DNA of 14,284 nucleotides from Flavobacteriales bacterium UBA1993. GTDB lineage: Bacteria > Bacteroidota > Bacteroidia > Flavobacteriales_G > Salibacteraceae. Positions 7,001 to 12,759 of this stretch are shown in pieces (position 1 is the stretch's first letter; the number at the start of each line of letters is the position of its first letter). The notes under the pieces are model-generated. The model saw only the letters and a program-made list of their open reading frames with translations. It was not told the DNA's origin and made no database searches. The stretch lies in contig DDCZ01000037.1 of NCBI GenBank assembly GCA_002336485.1, positions 1 to 14,284 of the forward strand. Direction: 5' to 3'. The translations under genes and the position numbers were made by a program.

Positions 7001-8338
7001 ACGTCAGGTGGTGCAGAAGTGCAGCGTCCCTTGGCGACCGTGGTGATCGGGGGGTTAATCACTGCTACATTTCTCACTTTGATCATTCTCCCCATTCTGT
7101 ATAGTTGGACAGAAAGGTGGGCCGATAGGAAGAGACAAAAAAAGAGCCTCAAGTTGAACACAATGGTCACTTTGCTCTTGCTTCTGGCAAGCACTACTGT
7201 TATTCAAGCTCAGGACGAAGTGATCTCTTTGGAAGAGGCCATTCAATTGACCTTACAGAATCATCCGACGGCGCAGGCTGCGGAGCTCTCCGTTGAGCGA
7301 ATGGAGCAACTATCTCGCATTGGTTATGGACTAGGCAATACTGAAGTCTATTATCAGGGCGATGCTCTATCTGAGCCAAATGGACAACGGGTGGTTCAAC
7401 TTGGAGTAAGGCAAGAAATACCGTTACCCATGGCCGCATGGGCGAGTAAGAATCTCAGACGAGCCGAGCTCGGCTCCACCGAGATTGATCGTGAATTGAC
7501 CTTGACTGAGCTACGGATGGAGGTGACTTTGGTCTATACAGATATCCAGTTGGCGAGAAGAGCCGAAGAAGTATATAGGAAGAATGACTCCATGTACGTG
7601 GAGAATCTGAGTCGCGCCAAATTACGTCTTGACCTCGGTGAAGCCAGCTCTCTCGAGTTTCTGAGCATAAGTTCACGGGCTAATGAGGCCTCGCTCTATC
7701 TGGCACAGGCAGAGATGGATCTGCTTACACTGAACAGTCGATTACAACTATTGATGGGTAGAACCAATCCATTTTCTACCGAACCAATAGAAGCTCAGCA
7801 GATTCCATCTCTTACAGATAGTTTGGACAGTCCAATTCTCCAGAGAGCGATGGTTTCAAGAGAGGTAGAAGAGGCTCGACTTAAAATGGACAAGGCTGCA
7901 TTGATCCCCAAGCTATCGGTCGGGTATGCTGTTCAAGATTACGATGATGGCGGTAGGTTCTACGGAATGCAAGGCGGTCTTAGCATTCCCCTGCTCAACG
8001 GATCTTGGCGAAAGCAGATTAAAGCGCAACGGTTTGCGATTGACATAGCCGATGCCCAGGTGTCCGCCTCTCGATTAGACCTTGAGTCAAGACGTGTGGA
8101 GCTGATGAACAAAATCACAATTACAGCACAAGGCGTGACGATATACAAAGAGCTAGTCAATACAATAGATCCAGAGTTGTTGCGAATCGCACAGTTGAAT
8201 TATCAGGCAGGTGAGATCGACTACCTACAACTTCTAAATGCCATCGATACTAGTATTCGAAATTTCAACGAGTATCGAAATAAGGTCAAGGAGCATGTTC
8301 AGGCCCTCACCGCTTACGATTACCTATTCAACAGATAA
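4025..8338 (+). CDS. czcA: CzcA-type cation efflux RND pump fused to a TolC-like outer-membrane channel
   Basis: A 1437-residue protein. Residues 1 to about 1040 are a complete heavy-metal RND permease using the proton gradient to drive divalent cations out of the periplasm. D399, D405 and E412 in GAIDFGLIVDGAIIIVES match in spacing the residues of CzcA (D402, D408, E415) needed for proton coupling. The segment FSQPIQLRFNELMTGTKAD is closer to Zn/Co/Cd-type CzcA than to Cu/Ag-type CusA. From about M1047 a second hydrophobic segment (MVTLLLLLASTTVIQAQ) looks like an internal signal peptide, followed by an outer-membrane factor of about 390 residues (two coiled-coil repeats). Fused pump-channel proteins of this size are known in Bacteroidota. 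The frame is open throughout. No Shine-Dalgarno sequence precedes the ATG. The adaptor gene follows after 12 bp. Confidence 0.92.
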   Translation: MFDKIIAYSVRSKLMVGLFTIALVIWGVYSATQIPIDAVPDITNNQVQIYTVSPTLATQEVEQFITTPIELSLQNLQDITEIRSISKFGLSVITVVFEESHDIYLARQLITERIKEAQDAIPEGLGTPEMAPISTGLGEIYQYVVRPEEGFEDQYSTVELRSIQDWIVKRQLSGIPGVAEVNSMGGHLKQYEVAVDPSLIRSLGIDVNNIFEALVKSNENTGGAYIEKNPNTYYIRTEGIATSLADIGNIVVKVVSGRPILINDVATVQFGKAPRYGALVRNGKEVVGGKVMMFKGANSSEVTELVKERVDQVQKSLPEGVMIEPYLVRDKLVSEAIGTVEKNLIEGGLIVLLILVLMLGNWRAGLIVASVIPLAMLFALAMMNLFGISANLMSLGAIDFGLIVDGAIIIVESIVFRLHLKFAGKRLDAATMDREVIDSSQKIRSSAAFGEIIILMVYIPILALVGIEGKMFKPMAQTVMLAIAGALILSLTYVPMMTALFLNKNVTIKKTFADRIIAFFERLYAPVLEYALRYKRLFVGLALVMFIGSLIGFSRMGGEFIPTLEEGDLALQHILPPGSSLSQSVNTSAMIQNKLMEDIPEILDAVVNIGSAEIPTDPMPVEIGDHILVMKPKDEWTTAKDRLGMFEAIEASLSGIPGVGLEFSQPIQLRFNELMTGTKADIAIKLYGQDLDILYSKAKEAELIISKIDGVGTVNVEQTVGMPQIIISYDYAKLAQYGLHVKEVNRFVRSAFAGEKAGVIYEGERRFDLVVRLDEKNRQGIDDVSGLFISLENGAQVPLENVANIELINAPMQISRDNTNRRIVIGVNVGDTDVETLVENIQDKLDASLSLPAGYYFTYGGQFENLKAANARLAIAVPMALALIFLLLYFTFGSFTQATLICTAIPLSAIGGVWALYLRGLPFSISAGIGFIALFGVAVLNGIVLIGYFNQLKKEGMLDIVERIKVGTRVRLRPVIMTAAVASLGFLPMALSTSGGAEVQRPLATVVIGGLITATFLTLIILPILYSWTERWADRKRQKKSLKLNTMVTLLLLLASTTVIQAQDEVISLEEAIQLTLQNHPTAQAAELSVERMEQLSRIGYGLGNTEVYYQGDALSEPNGQRVVQLGVRQEIPLPMAAWASKNLRRAELGSTEIDRELTLTELRMEVTLVYTDIQLARRAEEVYRKNDSMYVENLSRAKLRLDLGEASSLEFLSISSRANEASLYLAQAEMDLLTLNSRLQLLMGRTNPFSTEPIEAQQIPSLTDSLDSPILQRAMVSREVEEARLKMDKAALIPKLSVGYAVQDYDDGGRFYGMQGGLSIPLLNGSWRKQIKAQRFAIDIADAQVSASRLDLESRRVELMNKITITAQGVTIYKELVNTIDPELLRIAQLNYQAGEIDYLQLLNAIDTSIRNFNEYRNKVKEHVQALTAYDYLFNR

Positions 8339-8350
8339 AAATATTTCAAG

Positions 8351-9604
8351 ATGAAAAACTTAAGACAAATACATATTCTCATAGCATGTCTACTCGTCAT
8401 CATGACTGCTTTTTCATGTTCTCATAAACACGAAGAAGGTGACGGTCATGATCATGGGGCAGAGGATCATTCAGATGCAGATTCATCTCACGATGGTCAC
8501 GACCATGGGGAACATGCCGAAGAAGAGGGTCATCATGAGGAAGGCATTCACCTTACCAATGATCAAATAAAGACTGTTGGAATTCAGTTTGGTGGTTTCA
8601 CTCAGCTAAAAATCAATGATTATATCACGGCGTCAGGAACTTTAGGGCTTCCGCCAATTGCGCACTCGGGAGTGACGGCAAAAACAGCGGGTATCGTGAC
8701 TGGAAGTAAAAAATACGCTGAAGGTCAATACATTGAAAAGGGAGTTGTCATTGGGTACATTCAAAATCCGGTGATCATTCTTGAGCAACAGGAATATCTT
8801 GAAGCGGCAGCAGAGTTGCAGTACCTGAAGCTGGATTTGCAGAGGCAGGAATCTTTAGTAGCGGCAGACGCCGGGGTTGTGAAATCGCTTCAGAAATTAC
8901 AATCGGACGTCGCTATGAAGGAAGCGGTGGTGGAAGGAAGAGCTAAATACCTTGATTATCTAGGTATAGAAACAAAGAGTTTGACTCCAGGAAGTATCAC
9001 ACAAGAAATCGCTGTCATCACACAGGCTTCGGGGTATATCTCATCTTTGATATTGCACAACGGGCTATATGTTGAACCACAAATGGAACTGATGGAGATC
9101 GTGGACGAAAGTCTTTTGCAGCTAGAGTTAGATGTCTTCGAAAAGGATATTGGGAATGTCAAAGAAGCGCAGCTCATCAGCTACACTGTTCCGGCTTTGG
9201 GAAGCACACTCTACCGAGGCAAGGTTCAGGTGGTGGGTAAGGAATTCGATATGACCAACAAGACCGTTCGTGTACTTGGTGAATTGGACGAAAATCGTCC
9301 GAATTTCATCAAGGATCTATTCATTACAGCCAACATCTGGCTTAACGATGAAACGGTGAATGCTCTACCCAGTAAAGCGGTCATACAGGATGGAAGTGAT
9401 AGCTACATTTATGTGGCAGATGCTGACTCAACAGAAAAGGAGGTGCAATTTGAAAAAGTCAGAGTTATCGCTGGTGCAGAGAACGATGGCTTCACTTCAG
9501 TACGTGCGATCGACCCGATTGAGGAAGGGATGAAGATTGTTGTCAAAGGAGCCTATTACGTCTATGCCCAATCACAGGCTGGAGAACTGGCGCATGAACA
9601 TTAA
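8351..9604 (+). CDS. czcB: CzcB-type efflux adaptor (membrane fusion lipoprotein)
   Basis: A 417-residue periplasmic adaptor that links the RND pump to the outer-membrane channel. Signal sequence 1-22 ends in a lipobox-like AFSC (Cys23). Residues 25-67 hold 12 histidines among Asp/Glu (HDHG, HDGHDHGEH), a likely metal-binding tail. The body follows the family order: barrel-sandwich strands (SGVTAKTAGIVTGSKKYAEGQYIEKG, split by the hairpin), a helical hairpin of about 60 residues (LEQQEYLEAAAELQYLKLDLQ onward), return of the lipoyl half (QASGYISSLILHNGLYVEP, in two parts) and a beta-barrel with a membrane-proximal end (ALPSKAVIQDG, GMKIVVKGAYYV). It lies 12 bp after the pump gene and 9 bp before the methyltransferase, in one operon. 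Confidence 0.92.
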   Translation: MKNLRQIHILIACLLVIMTAFSCSHKHEEGDGHDHGAEDHSDADSSHDGHDHGEHAEEEGHHEEGIHLTNDQIKTVGIQFGGFTQLKINDYITASGTLGLPPIAHSGVTAKTAGIVTGSKKYAEGQYIEKGVVIGYIQNPVIILEQQEYLEAAAELQYLKLDLQRQESLVAADAGVVKSLQKLQSDVAMKEAVVEGRAKYLDYLGIETKSLTPGSITQEIAVITQASGYISSLILHNGLYVEPQMELMEIVDESLLQLELDVFEKDIGNVKEAQLISYTVPALGSTLYRGKVQVVGKEFDMTNKTVRVLGELDENRPNFIKDLFITANIWLNDETVNALPSKAVIQDGSDSYIYVADADSTEKEVQFEKVRVIAGAENDGFTSVRAIDPIEEGMKIVVKGAYYVYAQSQAGELAHEH

Positions 9605-9613
9605 ATAATAACC

Positions 9614-10216
9614 ATGGGTTTATTCATTTTTCTCCTAGCATATTTCTTTATAGTCTTCTTTCTCCGGTCATTTCTTCTTTGGAAAAAGACAGGCGTCAAC
9701 CCTCTTACATTTAACAAAGGTGATGATGCACACGGATACAACGGAAAGGTATTCGGTTTCATTTCCATAGTGGAACTGGTAGTAGTATCAATCCATGCAT
9801 TTGTTCCAGCCTGGCATGAAATTCTTCTTCCTTTCTGGTATTTGGATGGCTATTTTCTATTTGAGATAGGCTGGATTCTACTATTACTCTCCCTGATTGT
9901 AGTTTGGGTCGCACAATCTCAAATGAGAGATTCTTGGCGCATCGGTATTGATGAAGAGAACAAGACAGACTTGATCACTACAGGGCTTTTCGCGATATCT
10001 CGCAATCCGATATTTCTAGGAATCATGATAGCCAATGTGGGGTTATTCCTAGCGCTGCCTAATGCATTCACGCTTTTAATCGTCTCACTTTCTACAATAA
10101 GCATCAATACACAGATTCGCCTTGAAGAGGAGTTCTTAAGTAAAGAATTTGGAGCCGAGTATACAGCGTATCAGAAGAAGGTGAACAGGTGGATAACCCT
10201 AAGGAGGTACTCATGA
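9614..10216 (+). CDS. CzcN-like membrane methyltransferase of the isoprenylcysteine carboxyl methyltransferase family
   Basis: A 200-residue integral membrane protein with four or five hydrophobic segments. The C-terminal part has the family signature: LITTGLFAISRNPIFLGI, then LEEEFLSKEFGAEYTAY and a final V-x-RWI, which in this superfamily form the S-adenosylmethionine-binding pocket. In Cupriavidus the czc determinant also contains a protein of this family, CzcN, whose role in metal resistance is not settled. Bacteria lack the prenylated proteins of the eukaryotic enzyme, so the substrate here is unknown. The stop codon overlaps the ATPase start (ATGA), which suggests coupled translation. 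Confidence 0.85.
   Translation: MGLFIFLLAYFFIVFFLRSFLLWKKTGVNPLTFNKGDDAHGYNGKVFGFISIVELVVVSIHAFVPAWHEILLPFWYLDGYFLFEIGWILLLLSLIVVWVAQSQMRDSWRIGIDEENKTDLITTGLFAISRNPIFLGIMIANVGLFLALPNAFTLLIVSLSTISINTQIRLEEEFLSKEFGAEYTAYQKKVNRWITLRRYS
10201..10207 (+). promoter_or_regulatory. Strong Shine-Dalgarno sequence that sets the ATPase start
   Basis: aaggagg lies 5 bases before the ATG at 10213 and inside the end of the methyltransferase gene. Such a full match is unusual among the genes in this window and rules in favour of 10213 over the in-frame ATG at 10189, which has no such sequence. Confidence 0.8.
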
Positions 10217-12207
10217 ATACTGTAGAACACCAACACATTTACAATGAAAACGGCGAGCAGGCCTGCTGCTTGGTGGAAGAGAAAAGCGAGAAAGAGACTG
10301 CTGACCACAATCAACACGATGGGCATGATCACGGCAACTCGTCACGATCGGGTTGGAAGGAATATTTGCCCGCGATCATCAGTTTCCTGATTCTCATCGT
10401 AGGATTGGTAATCGAGCACCTGTTGAAATTGGAATTTTTCAAAGATCCGACCACACTCATTTGGTATATCGCAGCTTATATTCCAGTTGGTATACCTGTG
10501 CTCATAGAAGCATGGCGCACGCTTCGCAAAGGGGCAGTTTTTACGGAGTTCTTTTTGATGAGCATAGCGACCATCGGAGCATTCTTCATCGGAGAATATC
10601 CCGAAGGAGTGGCCGTGATGTTATTTTATGCAGTGGGTGAGTTATTCCAATCAGCTGCGGTGCGTAGAGCTAAATCAAACATCACAGCTCTTTTAGATTT
10701 GCGTCCTAAGACAGCCAATGTGCTGCGCGACGGAGCTTTCTTTACAGTACCTGCAGAATCTGTGGCAATCGGAGACACACTGCAAGTGCGCGTTGGAGAA
10801 GCGGTGGCGTTGGATGGTCAATTGAATTCTGAGAGAGCCACTTTGAACACTGCAGTATTGACAGGTGAGAGCCGCCCAATAAGCGCCGCCTATGGTGATG
10901 GCATTCTAGCTGGATCAATCAATTTGGAAAATGTGATCGAAGTCGAAGTCACCAAGGAATTCAAGGACAGCAGTGTTTCGCGAATCCTAGAACTCGTAGA
11001 GCAGGCAAGGGATAAAAAGTCCAAGACCGAATTGCTGATAAGAAGATTGGCCAAGATCTATACACCGATCGTAGTCTATCTTTCATTGGCTATAGTCCTG
11101 CTACCCTACTTTTTCGTTGAATCTTATGTCTTCAGCGATTGGTTGTATCGTGGATTGATCTTCTTGGTCATCTCTTGTCCATGTGCATTAGTCATATCCA
11201 TTCCGCTTGGATATTTCGGTGGGCTCGGGGCAGCGTCTAAACATGGATTACTGTTTAAAGGAGCATCCTTTTTGGATGAGATCATCGATATAGATACCGT
11301 GGTCATGGATAAGACAGGTACGGTGACCAAAGGTGTGTTCGAGATCAAGGACATCGTAACGTCCAATGACCGATCGGAGAAAGACATGATGTCTGCATTG
11401 CTTTCCATGGAGGCAGGCTCAACACATCCCATTGCGAAAGCGATCATGCGCTATACTGGCGAAGTAGACAGGACTGATGTCAATGACCTCAGCGAGATTG
11501 CAGGTAAAGGGCTTCGTGGTACTATCCGCGAAAAGGAAGTTGTCGTCGGTAATAAGAAGCTCATGGAACAATTCGATATCCAAGCCCCTTCTGAGACTGA
11601 TGCCATTGTTGAAAGCATTGTCATGATAGGGATTGGAGGAGAATTCGCTGGCTATGTGACTATTGCTGATGAACTCAAGGAAGATGCAGCAAAAGCGATT
11701 GCAGACCTGCGTGCGGTGGGCATCAAACGATTGATCATGTTATCGGGCGACAAGGACAGCATCACACAGCACACTGCCGCTCTACTGGATATTGATATCG
11801 CTAAAGGCGGTCTGCTACCAGAAGACAAATTAAACGAAGTCGAAGAACTGAAGAAGACTGGAAAAGTGGCATTTGCCGGGGATGGAATCAACGATGCTCC
11901 GGTTATCGCGGCTAGTGATGTCGGCATTGCCATGGGGGCCTTGGGCAGCGATGTGGCGATCGAGACGGCTGATGTCATCATTCAAACAGACAAGATCTCC
12001 CGCATCGCTACTGGAATCAAGATTGGTCGTTCGACTAAAAGAGTGATCGTTCAGAACATCTACTTGGCCTTTGGGGTGAAGATCTTTGTTCTTGTCTTGG
12101 GCTCCTTTGGATTGGCAACTATGTGGGAAGCCGTCTTCGCTGATGTCGGAGTCGCCTTGTTGGCTATTCTGAATGCCACCCGATTACAACGAATGCGCTG
12201 GAATTAA
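10213..12207 (+). CDS. zntA: Zn/Cd/Co-type heavy-metal P-type ATPase (P1B-2, ZntA/CadA-like)
   Basis: A 664-residue inner-membrane pump that exports divalent cations from cytoplasm to periplasm. All key motifs are present: TGES (217-220) in the actuator domain, the CPC metal site (C322-P323-C324), the phosphorylated DKTGT (D366), the HP motif (H405-P406) in the nucleotide domain, GDGIND (556-561), and the Zn/Cd-type residues K623 in the penultimate and D644 (ADVGVALLAILNATRL) in the last membrane helix. There is no GMxCxxC metal-binding domain; instead the N-terminus has CC at 18-19 and a His-rich stretch (HNQHDGHDHG, 32-41), similar in style to the CzcB tail. It is the last gene of the efflux operon and would feed cations to the CzcA-B-C pump. 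Confidence 0.93.
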   Translation: MNTVEHQHIYNENGEQACCLVEEKSEKETADHNQHDGHDHGNSSRSGWKEYLPAIISFLILIVGLVIEHLLKLEFFKDPTTLIWYIAAYIPVGIPVLIEAWRTLRKGAVFTEFFLMSIATIGAFFIGEYPEGVAVMLFYAVGELFQSAAVRRAKSNITALLDLRPKTANVLRDGAFFTVPAESVAIGDTLQVRVGEAVALDGQLNSERATLNTAVLTGESRPISAAYGDGILAGSINLENVIEVEVTKEFKDSSVSRILELVEQARDKKSKTELLIRRLAKIYTPIVVYLSLAIVLLPYFFVESYVFSDWLYRGLIFLVISCPCALVISIPLGYFGGLGAASKHGLLFKGASFLDEIIDIDTVVMDKTGTVTKGVFEIKDIVTSNDRSEKDMMSALLSMEAGSTHPIAKAIMRYTGEVDRTDVNDLSEIAGKGLRGTIREKEVVVGNKKLMEQFDIQAPSETDAIVESIVMIGIGGEFAGYVTIADELKEDAAKAIADLRAVGIKRLIMLSGDKDSITQHTAALLDIDIAKGGLLPEDKLNEVEELKKTGKVAFAGDGINDAPVIAASDVGIAMGALGSDVAIETADVIIQTDKISRIATGIKIGRSTKRVIVQNIYLAFGVKIFVLVLGSFGLATMWEAVFADVGVALLAILNATRLQRMRWN

Positions 12208-12267
12208 GGAATGAAACATTCCGAGACTAATCCATCAACTTTGATGACGTGGCATTAGTTGAGTCTC
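12208..12267. repeat. Nested inverted repeats between cargo and recombination module
   Basis: A hairpin ggaatg-aaa-cattcc starts right after the ATPase stop (12208-12222). It is followed by an imperfect palindrome, gagact (12223-12228) with agtctc (12262-12267), containing an inner catcaa-ct-ttgatg (12232-12245). The right arm ends just before the ATG at 12268. There is no T-run, so this is not a standard terminator. It could be an operator, a leader hairpin controlling the next gene, or a weak transcript end. Confidence 0.45.
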
Positions 12268-12537
12268 ATGGACCTAATTCCTGAGCAGTTGCCAGATCTT
12301 TTCTCTGAATCAGAATGGAGACTGTTGCTGGAAATACGTGAAGGCAATGCCAAGGAGATCAAAATCACTCTCAATAATGGAGAAGTGAAGTTTCTTGAAA
12401 TATATCAAGATGTCATGTTCGATACGTCGGTTCGACTTAGTGAAATACTAATGAAGAAGGGATACCAGGAACTGGAAGTAAAGACAGTAAAAGGTGAAGT
12501 CGTGAACGCCCGTATTACAGATAAAATCAAATACTAA
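12268..12537 (+). CDS. Small protein of the recombination module, unknown; possible recombination directionality factor
   Basis: An 89-residue protein when started at the ATG at 12268; a TTG at 12259 would add three residues but lies inside the inverted repeat. The sequence (MDLIPEQLPDLFSESEWRLL onward) is mixed alpha/beta and charged, with no cysteines, signal or membrane segment. Two similar halves can be made out: IKITLNNGEVKFLEI (residues of about 32-46) and LEVKTVKGEVVNARI (about 70-84), each a possible beta hairpin. It sits between cargo and recombinase. Serine integrases need a small partner to switch to excision, and such partners are very diverse, so the role is suggested by position only. 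I do not recognise a named family. Confidence 0.6.
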   Translation: MDLIPEQLPDLFSESEWRLLLEIREGNAKEIKITLNNGEVKFLEIYQDVMFDTSVRLSEILMKKGYQELEVKTVKGEVVNARITDKIKY

Positions 12538-12618
12538 TGAAAGCACTGATTACTTCAGGCAACTCGTGGAACTGCATGGCTTATCGCAAAGCGAAAGTTG
12601 GGCACCTTATGAGAACTC

Positions 12619-12759
12619 GTGCCAAACCTGAATCAAGCAAGAACACTTTTAGGAGATGACGCCGATGGACTTTCGGATGATCAAATCCTTGAAATCATAG
12701 AATATTTACAACTCATAGCACACATCAATCTTGAAATCAGCAATCAACAGGGACACTAG
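12619..12759 (+). CDS. 46-codon ORF overlapping the recombinase start, possibly the rest of a broken gene
   Basis: Read from a GTG at 12619: begins (M)PNLNQARTLLGDDADGLSDD and ends EISNQQGH, then TAG at 12757. The composition is clearly protein-like, acidic and helical (DDQILEIIEYLQLIAHINLEI). It overlaps the 5' end of the recombinase gene. The GTG start has no Shine-Dalgarno sequence. Just upstream, a different frame (about 12540-12631) reads ESTDYFRQLVELHGLSQSE, also protein-like but without a start codon; an ATG at 12537 overlapping the previous stop (TAATG) opens a third, less convincing frame. This may therefore be one gene broken by two frameshifts, or a short intact gene. No family recognised. 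Confidence 0.4.
   Translation: MPNLNQARTLLGDDADGLSDDQILEIIEYLQLIAHINLEISNQQGH

Noticed and set aside
7163..8338. A separate tolC gene starting at 7163
   Set aside because: The frame is continuous from the pump with no stop, no Shine-Dalgarno sequence is seen before 7163, and fused proteins of this length are known; internal initiation stays only a possibility.
10189..10212. ATPase start at the upstream ATG 10189
   Set aside because: The ATG at 10213 has a full aaggagg 5 bases upstream and forms the ATGA overlap; the upstream one has neither.
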